64,000 bases of DNA from Actinomyces sp. (GTDB lineage: Bacteria; Actinomycetota; Actinomycetes; Actinomycetales; Actinomycetaceae), in assembly GCF_029851875.1 (NCBI RefSeq), contig NZ_JARKVC010000020.1:1-64000 (forward strand), given 5' to 3'. Shown one piece after another: positions 1 through 11,710 of the stretch. Each line of letters begins with the position of its first letter. The first letter of the stretch is position 1. Both the position numbers and the translations under genes were made by a program. A model generated the notes under the pieces. The model was not told the origin of the DNA. It ran no database searches and saw only the letters and a list, made by a program, of their open reading frames with translations.

Positions 1-181
1 GGCAAACCAAAAACAAAAATCAAGAACAACCAGACCCAACCACCACAACAGCAGCCAGACCCAGCCATCCCCAACCATGGCATAAAAAACATGACACACT
101 ATCGAGTTCTCAAACAACACACCCACCGGAACTCCACTTTCCACATTTCGTGGACCGCTTCTTTCCGGAAGCGCCCGACGA
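1..181 (-). promoter_or_regulatory. Leader region of an rRNA operon transcribed leftward, 16S gene off-window; boxA-like antiterminator at about 105-120
   Basis: The reverse complement of 93-120 reads GTGTTGTTTGAGAACTCGATAGTGTGT, matching the TTGTTTGAGAACT..AGTGTG sequence common just upstream of actinobacterial 16S genes. The region is AT-rich and non-coding. Confidence 0.75.
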
Positions 182-210
182 ACTTTAGCGAGTCATTCTC
201 TTGAAGTCAA
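182..210 (-). promoter_or_regulatory. Putative rrn promoter: TTGACT-17 bp-TAAAGT
   Basis: Minus strand reads TTGACTTCAAGAGAATGACTCGCTAAAGT, upstream of the boxA-like leader. Confidence 0.65.
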
Positions 211-307
211 ACCGGATTCTCGTGACCCCGATCTCTTCAATGACTCTCTTCAGTTCTCGGTTCCCGACGGCCTGCAGATCCCTCCGCCGCCATTCGGGCC
301 GCAGAGA

Positions 308-336
308 ACAATACACAGCCCTCACTCGACGGTCAA
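308..336 (-). promoter_or_regulatory. Putative rrn promoter, distal: TTGACC-17 bp-TATTGT
   Basis: Minus strand reads TTGACCGTCGAGTGAGGGCTGTGTATTGT; second promoter-like element upstream of the rrn leader. Confidence 0.6.
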
Positions 337-343
337 ACGACAA

Positions 344-378
344 GGCGGTGACCCTGCCCACAACGCATGGTCACCGCC
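344..378 (-). terminator. Terminator of tyrS
   Basis: Inverted repeat GGCGGTGACC...GGTCACCGCC directly after the tyrS stop, followed on the minus strand by TTGTCGTTT. Confidence 0.6.
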
Positions 379-393
379 CTGTCATGAGGTCCC

Positions 394-1668
394 TCAGGCC
401 GTTGGCGTCTCCTGACGCGCCGCCGCCAGGTTGCGGCGTCCCTTACGGACCAGCACCACTCCCCCGGCCAGCAGGTCGTCCTGCGTCACCACACGGTCCT
501 CATCCTCAACCTTGACGTTGTTGAGGTAGGCACCACCGCCTGCCACCGTCTTGCGTGCTGCGCTGCGTCCCTTCTCCAGGCCCGCAGCGACCAGCAGGTC
601 AACGATCGTTGAGCGACCGACCTCCAGCGGCGCACAAGGCAGGTCCGCCGTCGCCGACAGCACCGTGGCCTCATCCAGGTCGCTGAGCTCACCCCGTCCC
701 CACAGCGCCTGGGTCGCAGCCTCAGCGCTGTGGACCGCCTGCGCCCCGTGGACCCACGTGGTGACCTCGCGCGCAAGCACCTTCTGGGCCTCGCGGGCCT
801 TGGGGTTGTCCTGAGTAGCCCGCTCCAGACGCTCGATCTCCTCGCGGCCCAGGAAGGTGAAGACCTTGAGGAACCGCACGACGTCGACGTCGTCGACCCG
901 CAGCCAGAACTGGTAGAAGGCGTAGGGGCTGAGCATCTGCGGGTTGAGCCAGACCGCCCCGCCCTCGGTCTTGCCGAACTTGGTGCCGTCCGCCTTGGTG
1001 ATGAGCGGGTTGGTCATCACGTGCACGGACTCGCCCTCCACCTTGTGGATGAGGTCCATACCGCCCACCAGGTTGCCCCACTGGTCGTTACCTCCCACCT
1101 CCAGGGTGCACCCGTAGCGGCGGAAGAGCTCGAGGTAGTCGTTGGCCTGCAGGACCTGGTAGCTGAACTCCGTGAAGGAGATGCCCTCCTCGCTGGCCAG
1201 GCGGCGCGCCACGATGTCCTTGGAGAGCATCGTTCCCATGCGGAAGTGCTTGCCCAGGTCACGCAGGAAGTCGACCGCGGTCATCTGAGCAGTCCAGTCC
1301 AGGTTGTTGACGATACGGGCCGGGTTGTCCCCCTCGAAGTCGAGGAGGTTCTCCAGCTGAGCCTGCAGGCTCCTGGCCCACCCGGCCACGACCTCCTTGG
1401 TGTTCAGGCTGCGCTCGCCCTTGGCCCTGGGGTCACCGATGAGGCCCGTCGCTCCTCCCACCAGCGCCAGCGGGTGGTGGCCAGCCATCTGGAGGTGCCT
1501 CATCACCTTGACGGCAACGAGGTGGCCGTGGTGCAGGCTCGGTGCCGTCGGATCGAAACCGCAGTAGAAGGTGACACTGCCCTCATTGAGCGCTGCTCGC
1601 AGCGCGTCGATGTCGGTGTGCTGGGCGACCAGGCCCCGCCACTGCAGCTCATCCAGGATGTCGGTCAC
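394..1668 (-). CDS. tyrS: Tyrosyl-tRNA synthetase
   Basis: 424 aa; CGFDPTAPSLHHGHL class-I motif, KFGKTEGG KMSKS-like motif, C-terminal S4-type region. Confidence 0.96.
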   Translation of the reverse strand: MTDILDELQWRGLVAQHTDIDALRAALNEGSVTFYCGFDPTAPSLHHGHLVAVKVMRHLQMAGHHPLALVGGATGLIGDPRAKGERSLNTKEVVAGWARSLQAQLENLLDFEGDNPARIVNNLDWTAQMTAVDFLRDLGKHFRMGTMLSKDIVARRLASEEGISFTEFSYQVLQANDYLELFRRYGCTLEVGGNDQWGNLVGGMDLIHKVEGESVHVMTNPLITKADGTKFGKTEGGAVWLNPQMLSPYAFYQFWLRVDDVDVVRFLKVFTFLGREEIERLERATQDNPKAREAQKVLAREVTTWVHGAQAVHSAEAATQALWGRGELSDLDEATVLSATADLPCAPLEVGRSTIVDLLVAAGLEKGRSAARKTVAGGGAYLNNVKVEDEDRVVTQDDLLAGGVVLVRKGRRNLAAARQETPTA

Positions 1669-1692
1669 GGTCGTGAGCCTTCCAGGTCTTGT

Positions 1693-2454
1693 TCAAACAC
1701 GGTCCCGTCCCTGTCCGGGCGGGGGGCTGGGACCCACTGGTCTCAGCCCCGCTAGTCTGCCATGCCCGTCCGCCTCCGGCCGCTGGCGTCCGTGAGAGGA
1801 ACGACGGCGAGGCCGCGCCGCACGGTAGGCCGAGACACTGGGTTCTCCCTCCAGCCAGAAGCGCCACGGGAAGCGCTGCGCGTCACCGCCCGGCCCGCTC
1901 ACGCCGGTACGCGGTCCCCGGCGCACCAGCGTAAGGTCCACCTGCCCAGGCTCGGCCAGCCTCAGCGAGAGCCTGCTGCCCACCGGCCCCAGGCGAGCGC
2001 CGTCGTCCTGCCGTGCCAGCCCCAGTGCCTGCGCCAGCCGCGCTGGCCCTCGGGCCAGGTCACGATCGCTGCGGGCCGCGGGACGGCGCGCGCGAGCCAG
2101 CTCTCGACCCGCCACCACCTCACCTGCTCGCAGCAGGACCGCTCGTGACAGGCCGGCGGGCCCGCACACGAGGTTGACGCAGTAGTGCATGCCGTAGGTG
2201 AAGTAGACGTAGACCGCACCGGCAGCCTCGAACATGGCCGCGTTGCGTGCCGTCCTGCCACGGTAGGCGTGGGAGCCGGGGTCCGTCTCACCCCGGTAGG
2301 CCTCGACCTCGGTGAGCCTGACCGAGACCTCGCCGGCCTGCGAGGAGGAGGTCACCACGGCGCCCAGGAGCAGGGGCGCGACCTCCACGCAGTCTCGCTC
2401 CAGCAGCCGCAGGACGGGGGCCGGCGTACCCACGGCCCCGTCGGCCTCTCCCAC
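1693..2454 (-). CDS. mpg: 3-methyladenine DNA glycosylase, AAG/MPG family; start uncertain
   Basis: Protein contains VRLTEVEAYRGETDPGSHAYRGRTARNAAMFEAAGAVYVYFTYGMHYCVNLVCG. The track start at 2631 lies inside argH; GTG at 2454 follows the argH stop. Confidence 0.88.
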   Translation of the reverse strand: MGEADGAVGTPAPVLRLLERDCVEVAPLLLGAVVTSSSQAGEVSVRLTEVEAYRGETDPGSHAYRGRTARNAAMFEAAGAVYVYFTYGMHYCVNLVCGPAGLSRAVLLRAGEVVAGRELARARRPAARSDRDLARGPARLAQALGLARQDDGARLGPVGSRLSLRLAEPGQVDLTLVRRGPRTGVSGPGGDAQRFPWRFWLEGEPSVSAYRAARPRRRSSHGRQRPEADGHGRLAGLRPVGPSPPPGQGRDRV

Positions 2455-2458
2455 GTCC

Positions 2459-4090
<1,632 letters not shown>

Positions 4091-4176
4091 TCACTGGCTC
4101 AGTCCCCCGGATCGTTGGCGCAGCTGCTAGGATCACGCCGATCTCTTGAGTCCCACCTCTGACCGAAAGGAAGCTG

Positions 4177-4470
4177 ATGTCCAGCTACACCCAGCCTGTC
4201 CCGAACACCACCTCCGGTCAGGTCGAGAACCCTGACTCTCTCGGCTCGTGGATCGTGGCAGTGCTCCTGTCCTACATCCCGGTCGTCGGCTTCATCTACC
4301 TGATCTTCCTCGCCTTTGGGCAGACGGCCTCCCCGGCGCGTAAGAACTGGGCACGCGCCACCTTCATCCTGCAGATCATCGCCTACGTGCTCGCCATCGG
4401 CCTGTTCGTCATCGTGGGCATCGGTGGCGCCATCGCCTGGAGCTCTGCCTCCAACGCCGCACTGGCCTGA
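4177..4470 (+). CDS. Small membrane protein of unknown function
   Basis: 97 aa; two hydrophobic segments, RBS AAAGGAAG upstream of ATG. Confidence 0.75.
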   Translation: MSSYTQPVPNTTSGQVENPDSLGSWIVAVLLSYIPVVGFIYLIFLAFGQTASPARKNWARATFILQIIAYVLAIGLFVIVGIGGAIAWSSASNAALA

Positions 4471-4529
4471 TCCCTGGGCTCGGTGACGGACACGCTCCTG
4501 ACTCACGGTCCTCACTGAGCCCTGCCACG

Positions 4530-4567
4530 CGACGGCGGGCCGCACCAGTGACTGCGGCCCGCCGTCG
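4530..4567. terminator. Bidirectional terminator between convergent genes
   Basis: Perfect 15-bp inverted repeat CGACGGCGGGCCGCA-N8-TGCGGCCCGCCGTCG between the 4177..4470 CDS and argG. Confidence 0.8.
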
Positions 4568-4633
4568 TCTCTCCCGGGCTCGTCGACGGCCCCTGGCGGA
4601 ACGGGGTCTCGGGGCTGCGGCGCCGTCGGTGTC

Positions 4634-5857
4634 CTAGAAGCCGACGCCCTGGCCCAGGCGCACGTCACGCGCAGCCGCGAGCTTGGACTGCATACCGTAG
4701 ATCTCGATGAAGCCGCGCGAGGAGGACTGGTCGAAGGTGTCGCCGGTCTCGTAGGTGGCCAGGTTGAAGTCGTACAGGCCGGTGTCGGTCTTCCGGCCGT
4801 TGACCACCGCGCGGCCCCCGTGCAGCACCATGCGGATGTCTCCCGTGACGTACTTCTGCGTGTCCTCGATGAAGGCGTCCATGGACTTCTTCAGCGGCGA
4901 GTACCACTGGGCCTCGTAGACGAGCTCGCCCCAGGTCTGCTCCATCTGCTTCTTGTAGCGGCGCTGCATGCGCTCCAGGGTCACTGACTCCAGCGCCTGG
5001 TGGGCCTCGATGAGGGTAAGGGCTCCGGGGGCCTCGTAGATCTCGCGGGACTTGATGCCGACCAGGCGGTCCTCGACCATGTCGATCCGCCCCACCCCCT
5101 GCGCGCCGGCACGGCGGTTGAGCTCCTGGATCGCCTGGAGCGGGGTGACGGGCCTGCCGTCGATGGCGGTGGGAACGCCTTGCTCGAAGTGGATGACGAC
5201 CTCGTCGGGCAGCGGCGGGTAGGTCGGGTCGTCAGTGTAGACGTAGACGTCCTTGGTGGGGGCGTTCCACAGGTCCTCCAGGAACCCGGTCTCGATGGCG
5301 CGGCCCCACACGTTCTGGTCGATGGAGAAGGGGTTGTGCTTCGTGGTCTCGATCGGCAGGTTGTGCTTCTCGGCGTAGTCGATCGCCACGTCACGGGTCA
5401 GCGCCAGGTCACGCACCGGGGAGATGCAGTCCATGTCCGGGGCCATCGAGGTGATCGCCACCTCGAAACGGACCTGGTCGTTGCCCTTGCCGGTGCATCC
5501 GTGGGCCACGGTGGAGGCGCCGAACTGGCGAGCCGCCTTGACCAGGTGCTTGGCGATGACCGGACGCGAGATCGCCGAGACCAGCGGGTACCTGCCCTCG
5601 TACAGCGCGTTGGCCTTGAGCGCCGGCATGCAGTACTCGTCGGCGAACTCGTCACGGGCGTCAGCCACGTAGGCCTCCACGGCGCCACAGTCCAGGGCTC
5701 GCTGGCGGATGACCTCCAGGTCCTCGCCGCCCTGGCCGACGTCGACAGCCACCGTGATGACCTCACGGCCCGTCTGCTCGCCGATCCAGCCGATGGCGAC
5801 GGAGGTGTCCAGTCCGCCGGAGTAGGCCAGGACCACGCGGTCCTTGGATGCGCTCAT
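4634..5857 (-). CDS. argG: Argininosuccinate synthase
   Basis: [38 protein letters not shown]. Start trimmed from the track ORF to 5857. Confidence 0.95.
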   Translation of the reverse strand: MSASKDRVVLAYSGGLDTSVAIGWIGEQTGREVITVAVDVGQGGEDLEVIRQRALDCGAVEAYVADARDEFADEYCMPALKANALYEGRYPLVSAISRPVIAKHLVKAARQFGASTVAHGCTGKGNDQVRFEVAITSMAPDMDCISPVRDLALTRDVAIDYAEKHNLPIETTKHNPFSIDQNVWGRAIETGFLEDLWNAPTKDVYVYTDDPTYPPLPDEVVIHFEQGVPTAIDGRPVTPLQAIQELNRRAGAQGVGRIDMVEDRLVGIKSREIYEAPGALTLIEAHQALESVTLERMQRRYKKQMEQTWGELVYEAQWYSPLKKSMDAFIEDTQKYVTGDIRMVLHGGRAVVNGRKTDTGLYDFNLATYETGDTFDQSSSRGFIEIYGMQSKLAAARDVRLGQGVGF

Positions 5858-5928
5858 GTGTGTTTCCTTCATCGTGTGGTGCCGCAGGCGGGCCCTGGGC
5901 ACAGGTGGGAGTGTGGTGGTGAGAAGTC

Positions 5929-6495
5929 CTAGGCCCGCGAGGCGGGATCAGCCAGCGAGAGCAGGTGGGTCCCCACCTGGCTGGCGACGTCCTGGCTGCG
6001 GGTGATGACTAAGACGGTGTCGTCTCCGGCGATGCACCCCAGGACCCCGGGAAGCATGGCGTCGTCGACGGCGGAGGCCAGCAGCTGCGCGGCCCCGGCC
6101 GGCGTGCGCAGCACCAGCTGCTGCCCCGCCCACTCGGCGGTGACCAGGAGGTCAGCGCACCAGCGGGCCAGCCGCGAGGTCGTGTGGTCAGCCAGGGCGC
6201 CGTCGACCGAGGCGGGCGTGAGCCCGGCCTGCACCTGCCCGGGGGCGCCGGCCTCCGGGATGGCGTAGACCTGGGACCCCCCGGCGCTGCGGACCTTGGT
6301 GGCCCGCAGCTCGACCAGGTCGCGCGAGAGCGTGGCCTGGGTCGTCGTGACGCCGCGCTGGGCCAGCGCCTGGCGCAGCGCGGCCTGGGAACGGATGCGT
6401 TCCTTGGCGAGCACCTGGGTGATCAGGGCGTGGCGCGCGGCCTTGGTCTGCGGGGCCGAGGAGGGGCTGGAGGTATCGGGGGCGGAGGAGCTCAT
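5929..6495 (-). CDS. argR: Arginine repressor
   Basis: ArgR N-terminal helix-turn-helix ([17 protein letters not shown]) and C-terminal [15 protein letters not shown]. Confidence 0.93.
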   Translation of the reverse strand: MSSSAPDTSSPSSAPQTKAARHALITQVLAKERIRSQAALRQALAQRGVTTTQATLSRDLVELRATKVRSAGGSQVYAIPEAGAPGQVQAGLTPASVDGALADHTTSRLARWCADLLVTAEWAGQQLVLRTPAGAAQLLASAVDDAMLPGVLGCIAGDDTVLVITRSQDVASQVGTHLLSLADPASRA

Positions 6496-7736
6496 GCGGC
6501 ACCTGCCTGGGTCAGACGGCTGGCGAGGACCCGACCGAGCGCCTGGGTGAAGGCCTCGGCCTGCTGGTCGGTCAGGACAAAGGGCGGCGCCAGCCGCAGG
6601 GTGTGCGGACGGGGGGCGTTGACGATGAACCCGGCCTCCAGGAGCTCAGCCGCCACCTGGCTGGCGGGGCCGACCTCCTCAGCCAGGCCCACGCCACGCA
6701 GCAGGCCGCGGCCACGCACCTGGGTCACGCCGTCGAGGGCGGACAGCTGCGCCGTCCACTGCTCCCCCAGCTCACGCACCCTCTCCAGCAGGCCCTGGGA
6801 GCGGATGGTGTCAATGACTGCCAGGGCAGCGGCGCAGGCCACCGGGTTGCCCCCGAAGGTCGTGCCGTGCTGTCCGGGCTGGAGGAGGCTGGCCGCCGGC
6901 CCCGTCGCCACGACGGCCCCGATCGGGATACCTGCGCCCAGGCCCTTGGCCAGGGTGACGACGTCGGGGACGACGCCGGGGGCCAGGAGGTGGTGGGCCG
7001 TCCAGGCGCCGCAGCGCCCCATCCCGGTCTGGACCTCGTCGATAATGAGCAGGGCGCCTGCGGCGCGGGTGAGCTCACGAGCCTGGGCGATGTAGCCCTC
7101 GGGCAGCTCGCGCACCCCTGCCTCGCCCTGGATGGGCTCGATGATGAGCGCAGCGACGTCCGGTCCCATCGCCGCCGCCAGCGCCTGCGTGTGGCCGGCA
7201 GGGACGAACTCGACCCCGCCGGGCAGGGGCTCGAAGGGCTCGCGGTAAGCGGCCTTGTGGGTCAGCGCCAGTGCCCCCATGGTGCGGCCGTGGAAGGCCT
7301 GCTCCAGCGCCAGCACGCGCGGGCGGGCCGTCCCCCCGTGGCGGCGGGCGATCTTGAAGGCGGCCTCGTTGGCCTCCGTACCCGAGTTGGCCAGGAAGAC
7401 ACGCGTGTCCTTCCTCGAGCACGTGGGGAAGATGATCCCTGCCAGCTCCTCGGCCAGACGGATCTGCGCGGGCGAGGTGAAGATGTTGGACACGTGCCCG
7501 AGGGTGGACAGCTGCTCGGTGACGGCTGCCACGACGGCTGGGTGGGCGTGCCCCAGGCAGCTGACGGCGATCCCTGCCAGCAGGTCGGTGTAGGTCCGGC
7601 CGTCGGCGTCCGTGACCTCGGCGCCGGCGCCGCGTACGAGCACGCGCTGGGGCGTGCCGAAGGTGTTCATCACCGCACCGGCGTAGCGCTGGGTCCACTC
7701 CTGCTGGCTGCCAGCGACGTGCTGTGCCTGACTCAT
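6492..7736 (-). CDS. argD: Acetylornithine aminotransferase
   Basis: Class III aminotransferase; LLIIDEVQTGMGRCGAWTAHH, VTLAKGLGAGIPIGAV. Confidence 0.94.
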   Translation of the reverse strand: MSQAQHVAGSQQEWTQRYAGAVMNTFGTPQRVLVRGAGAEVTDADGRTYTDLLAGIAVSCLGHAHPAVVAAVTEQLSTLGHVSNIFTSPAQIRLAEELAGIIFPTCSRKDTRVFLANSGTEANEAAFKIARRHGGTARPRVLALEQAFHGRTMGALALTHKAAYREPFEPLPGGVEFVPAGHTQALAAAMGPDVAALIIEPIQGEAGVRELPEGYIAQARELTRAAGALLIIDEVQTGMGRCGAWTAHHLLAPGVVPDVVTLAKGLGAGIPIGAVVATGPAASLLQPGQHGTTFGGNPVACAAALAVIDTIRSQGLLERVRELGEQWTAQLSALDGVTQVRGRGLLRGVGLAEEVGPASQVAAELLEAGFIVNAPRPHTLRLAPPFVLTDQQAEAFTQALGRVLASRLTQAGAA

Positions 7737-8713
7737 CAGGACATCCCTCCCTTGGTCCGTGAGACGGCGGAGTGCTCGGGGCAGACGACGGTGCCTACGC
7801 CGTCGTCGGTGACGATCTCCAGCAGCATCGAGTGCGGCTGGCGCCCGTCGACCACGTGTGCCTGGCCCACGCCCCCGCGTACGGCTCGCAGGCAGGCCTC
7901 CATCTTGGGGATCATCCCCGACTCCAGCTCGGGCAGGAGCGCCTCCAGGGCGTCGACCCCGATACGGGAGACCAGCGAGGAGCGGTCTGGCCAGGCGGAG
8001 TACAGGCCCTCGACGTCAGTGAGCATGATGAGCTTCTGGGCCCCCAGGGCGATGGCGATGGCCGCCGCCGCGGTATCAGCGTTGACGTTGAGGACGGTGG
8101 TCGGGTCGGTGGCCAGCGGCGCGACCGAGGAGACGACCGGGATGCGTCCCTGGTCCAGCAGCTCGGTCACCGGGCCGGGGTCGACCTCGACGACGTCGCC
8201 GACCAGGCCGACGTCCACGCTCTCGCCGTCCACGGTGGCCAGGCGCTGGCGCGCCCGCAGCAGACCGCCGTCCTCCCCGGAGATGCCCACGGCGGCAGAG
8301 TCCACCTCGTTGAGCAGGGAGACCAGCTCACGCTGGACCGAGCCGGTGAGCACCATGCGCACCACGTCCATGACCTCGGGTGTGGTCACCCGCAGGCCAC
8401 CACGGAACTCAGGCTCGATGCCCAGACGCTGGAGCATGGCGTTGATCTGGGGCCCGCCGCCGTGGACGACGACGGGGCGCAGACCCACCTGGTGCAGGAA
8501 GAGGATGTCCTGGGCGAAGGCTCGCTTGAGGGAGACGTCCACCATGGCGTTACCGCCGTACTTGACGACGATCGTCGCCCCGCGGTAGGCGCGCAGCCAG
8601 GGCATGGCCTCCAGCAGGACCGAGGCCTTGTGGGTCGGTGTCAGGGCCTCCAGGGCGCTGACGGGCTCGGTCAGTGCCCGAGCCGGCGAGGTGGTCGAGG
8701 GCGAGTGCGTCAT
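7736..8713 (-). CDS. argB: Acetylglutamate kinase
   Basis: [26 protein letters not shown]; start at ATG 8713. Confidence 0.94.
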   Translation of the reverse strand: MTHSPSTTSPARALTEPVSALEALTPTHKASVLLEAMPWLRAYRGATIVVKYGGNAMVDVSLKRAFAQDILFLHQVGLRPVVVHGGGPQINAMLQRLGIEPEFRGGLRVTTPEVMDVVRMVLTGSVQRELVSLLNEVDSAAVGISGEDGGLLRARQRLATVDGESVDVGLVGDVVEVDPGPVTELLDQGRIPVVSSVAPLATDPTTVLNVNADTAAAAIAIALGAQKLIMLTDVEGLYSAWPDRSSLVSRIGVDALEALLPELESGMIPKMEACLRAVRGGVGQAHVVDGRQPHSMLLEIVTDDGVGTVVCPEHSAVSRTKGGMS

Positions 8714-9921
8714 GTCGTGTAGTCCGCGTTGATGGTGACGTATCCGTGGGTGAGGTCGTTGGTCCACACCGTGGCCTGGGCCGAACCGATGTGCAGGGCG
8801 ATGTCGATGCGGGTCTCGCGCGGGCTCATGTCCACCAGTGACCGGTCCTCGCCCACACCGCCGTGGCGGAAGACCGTCACCCCGTTGATGGTGACATCGA
8901 CCTCGTCCGGGTCGAAGGGGCACAGGTGCTCGGGCACGGTGCCGAGCTGGGACAGCACGCGCCCCCAGTTGGGGTCCTGCCCGGCGACCGCGCACTTGAG
9001 CAGGTTCGAGGCGCTGACCGTGCGGGCCGCCAGCTCCGCAGCCTCCTCACTCACCGCACCGGTGACGGTGACGGCGATGTCGTGGGTGGCACCCTCGGCG
9101 TCGGCCACCAGGCGCCGACCGAGGGCGCCCAGCACCTCGGCGACGGCTGCGTCCAGCTCGGCCTGACTGGGCGCCACGCCCGAGGCGCCGGAGGCGAGCA
9201 GGAGGACGGTGTCGTTGGTGGACATGCACCCGTCGGAGCTGATCCGGTTGACCGTGCGTGCCGCTGCCTGGGACAGGGCGTGCTGAGCGGCGGCAGCCTC
9301 GACGACGGCGTCCGTGGTCAGCACGCACAGCATGGTGGCCATGCCCGGGGCGAGCATGCCCACGCCCTTGATCATGCCGCCCACCGTCCAGGCCGCTTCC
9401 TCACCCTCTCGCGTGAGGGTCAGTGCGTCCTCCTTGGAGACGGTGTCCGTGGTCATGATGGCCGTGGCGGCGTCGTGCCCGGCCGCAGGCGTGGAGGCCA
9501 GCGCCTGCACCGCGCTGCCAGCGCCTTCCAGCACAAGCCCCATGTCCAGGGGCTCGCCGATGACGCCGGTGGAGCACACCAGCACGTCGCAGGCCGCGAC
9601 GACCTCGCCCGAGCCCACCTCGGCCGTGGACAGCAGGTGCGCCACCTCGGCCGCGGTGGCAGCAGCGTCGTCGGCCCCACGGGTCCCGGTGCAGGCGTTG
9701 GCGCTGCCTGAGTTGAGGATGACGGCGCGCGCACGCCCGTCCGCCACGGCCCGGCGGGACCATGCCACGGGGGCGGCGACGACCCGGTTCGTGGTGAAGA
9801 CGCCAGCGGCCACGTCCAGCGGACCGTCGTTGACGACCAGGGCCAGGTCCGGCCTGCCGGAGGCCTTGAGCCCGGCGCACAGGCCCGCCGCCCGGAACCC
9901 CTTGGCTGCGGTCACGCTCAC
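8710..9921 (-). CDS. argJ: Glutamate N-acetyltransferase / amino-acid acetyltransferase
   Basis: [31 protein letters not shown] autocleavage-type region. GTG start at 9921 overlaps the argC stop. Confidence 0.93.
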   Translation of the reverse strand: MSVTAAKGFRAAGLCAGLKASGRPDLALVVNDGPLDVAAGVFTTNRVVAAPVAWSRRAVADGRARAVILNSGSANACTGTRGADDAAATAAEVAHLLSTAEVGSGEVVAACDVLVCSTGVIGEPLDMGLVLEGAGSAVQALASTPAAGHDAATAIMTTDTVSKEDALTLTREGEEAAWTVGGMIKGVGMLAPGMATMLCVLTTDAVVEAAAAQHALSQAAARTVNRISSDGCMSTNDTVLLLASGASGVAPSQAELDAAVAEVLGALGRRLVADAEGATHDIAVTVTGAVSEEAAELAARTVSASNLLKCAVAGQDPNWGRVLSQLGTVPEHLCPFDPDEVDVTINGVTVFRHGGVGEDRSLVDMSPRETRIDIALHIGSAQATVWTNDLTHGYVTINADYTT

Positions 9922-11027
9922 GGTGCCACTCCTTCCGTCACCACACCGGTGGTCTCGCTCAGCCCCAGTGCCAGGTTGAGGGACTGCACGGCGGCGCTCG
10001 CCGTGCCCTTGCCGAGGTTGTCGATCGCGCACACCATGACCGCTACCCCGGCGGCGCGGTCGTAGGCGACCTGGACCGTGGCCAGCCCCGAGCCGGCCAC
10101 GCTACCTGTGGTCGGCCAGGTCCCCTCAGGCAGCAGGTGGACCAGGGGCTCGCCGGCGCCAGGAGCCCCGTAGGCGCGGGCCCAGGCCGAGCGCAGGACC
10201 TCGTCCGGGTGCTCGCAGTGGAGGAGCGAGTCGGTCACCGGAGCCGTCACGGTCGCCAGGATCCCACGGCTCATCGGTACCAGGACCGGGGTGAAGGACA
10301 GGCGGGTGGACCCCGCCGCCGCCCCGGCAACCTCCAGGTTCTGGACGATCTCAGGGATGTGACGGTGGGTGCCGCCGACGGCGTAGGGCTGGGCTGAGCC
10401 CAGGGCCTCGGCCGCGCTCAGGTGCGGCTTGAGGGACTTGCCGGCCCCGGAGTACCCCACAGCCAGGACGGCGGTGAGCTGGGAGGTGGCGATGAGTCCT
10501 GCTGCCACGCCAGGTTGGGCAGCCAGGGTGACGGCCGTGACGTTGCAGCCGGCAGCCGCCACCCGCGAGGTGGAGGCCAGCTCGGCACGCTGTGCCCTCG
10601 CCTCTGCCTCACCTGCGTGCAGGAGCTCAGGCATGCCGTAGGTCCAGGCTCCGGCGTGATCAGTGCCGTAGAAGGCCTGCCACGCCGAGGCGTCGGTCAG
10701 TCGGTGGTCCGCGCCGCAGTCGATGAGCAGGGTACGGCTGCCTCGCGCGGCGTCAAGAGCCTCGATCTGGGCGGTCAGGGCACCCGAGGCACCATGAGGC
10801 AGAGCGAGGAAGACGACGTCGTGCTCAGCCAGCCGCTCGGCCTGCGTGGGCTCGACCACGCGCTGTGCCAGCGACAGGAGGTGGGGGTGGTGCTGTCCCA
10901 GGAGCGAGCCGGCCGAGCTCGCGGCCGTCAGGGCACCGATCTCAATGTCGGGGTGGGCGGCCAGGAGGCGAAGAAGCTCTCCGCCGGCGTATCCCGTCGC
11001 ACCGGCGACGGCTGCTGTCCAGGTCAT
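9918..11027 (-). CDS. argC: N-acetyl-gamma-glutamyl-phosphate reductase
   Basis: [49 protein letters not shown]. Confidence 0.95.
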   Translation of the reverse strand: MTWTAAVAGATGYAGGELLRLLAAHPDIEIGALTAASSAGSLLGQHHPHLLSLAQRVVEPTQAERLAEHDVVFLALPHGASGALTAQIEALDAARGSRTLLIDCGADHRLTDASAWQAFYGTDHAGAWTYGMPELLHAGEAEARAQRAELASTSRVAAAGCNVTAVTLAAQPGVAAGLIATSQLTAVLAVGYSGAGKSLKPHLSAAEALGSAQPYAVGGTHRHIPEIVQNLEVAGAAAGSTRLSFTPVLVPMSRGILATVTAPVTDSLLHCEHPDEVLRSAWARAYGAPGAGEPLVHLLPEGTWPTTGSVAGSGLATVQVAYDRAAGVAVMVCAIDNLGKGTASAAVQSLNLALGLSETTGVVTEGVAP

Positions 11028-11033
11028 ACAGAA

Positions 11034-11039
11034 ACCATA
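11034..11039 (-). promoter_or_regulatory. Putative -10 (TATGGT) of a leaderless argC transcript; ARG-box-like sequence at about 11048-11063
   Basis: Minus strand reads TATGGT-TTCTGT-ATG, so the -10 sits 6 nt from the start codon. TGCATACAAATACGAA lies just upstream. Confidence 0.45.
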
Positions 11040-11060
11040 CGCCCAGCTGCATACAAATAC

Positions 11061-11093
11061 GAAGGCGACGGGAGTGGGCCCACCGTCGCCTTC
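11061..11093 (-). terminator. Terminator downstream of the flavodoxin gene
   Basis: 11-bp inverted repeat GAAGGCGACGG-N11-CCGTCGCCTTC. Confidence 0.7.
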
Positions 11094-11117
11094 CTCACAC
11101 CTTGGCTGGCGTCGCCC

Positions 11118-11624
11118 TCAGGGGCGCTGGTCCTGGCCCTCCTTGAGGCTGGCCACGATCGTGCCAGCCCACTGGCGCGCCGCCTCAAAGTCCCGGTAGT
11201 CACCCTCGGCCGCTCCGCCCATCCGGGCGATGGTCCGCTCACGCAGCGAGAGCTGAGCCGGGTCAAAGCGCCCGGCGAAGGTCTTGTGGTCCTCAGGGTC
11301 GAGAGCCAGCAGCACCGGCCCGATGCGGTGCGGGTCTGAGACGGTGCCCTTGGGCAGGCCTGACAGGCCGACCGAGAAGGCCCACACCGGGTGCCCCTCC
11401 AGCTCCTCACGGAAGCGCTTGGTGAAGTCCACGGCCTCGGGTGTCCAGTGGGTCATGTAGACAGCGCTGCCCAGGACGAAGGCGTCATAGCCCGACACGT
11501 CCGTGACGTCCTCAGGCTTGGCGACGTCCACCGTGAGGTCAGCCTCACGCAGGCGCTCGGCAATGACCTCGGCCACGCTCTCGGTGGCGCCGTGACGGGA
11601 AGAGCATGTCAGGAGGATCTTCAT
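11118..11624 (-). CDS. Flavodoxin-domain protein
   Basis: MKILLTCSSRHGATESVAEVIAERL; YDAFVLGSAVYMTHW. Confidence 0.85.
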   Translation of the reverse strand: MKILLTCSSRHGATESVAEVIAERLREADLTVDVAKPEDVTDVSGYDAFVLGSAVYMTHWTPEAVDFTKRFREELEGHPVWAFSVGLSGLPKGTVSDPHRIGPVLLALDPEDHKTFAGRFDPAQLSLRERTIARMGGAAEGDYRDFEAARQWAGTIVASLKEGQDQRP

Positions 11625-11710
11625 GCCTCCAGTATGGCGGCACCAGCCCGTTCAGATGGCGTCGAGAGGTCCCAGACACTGAGGCGTGAGCACTCGCACA
11701 TCCCAAGGTG

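Noticed and set aside
730-1755. 341-aa + strand ORF antisense to tyrS
   Set aside because: High-GC shadow ORF with low-complexity residues, opposite a clear housekeeping gene.
4099-4668. 189-aa minus ORF antisense to the small membrane protein
   Set aside because: Charged low-complexity antisense frame overlapping a terminator; the + strand ORF has an RBS and transmembrane segments.
6603-8588. 661-aa + strand ORF antisense to argD and argB
   Set aside because: Spans two real genes on the other strand; composition typical of a GC-rich antisense frame, no recognisable domain.
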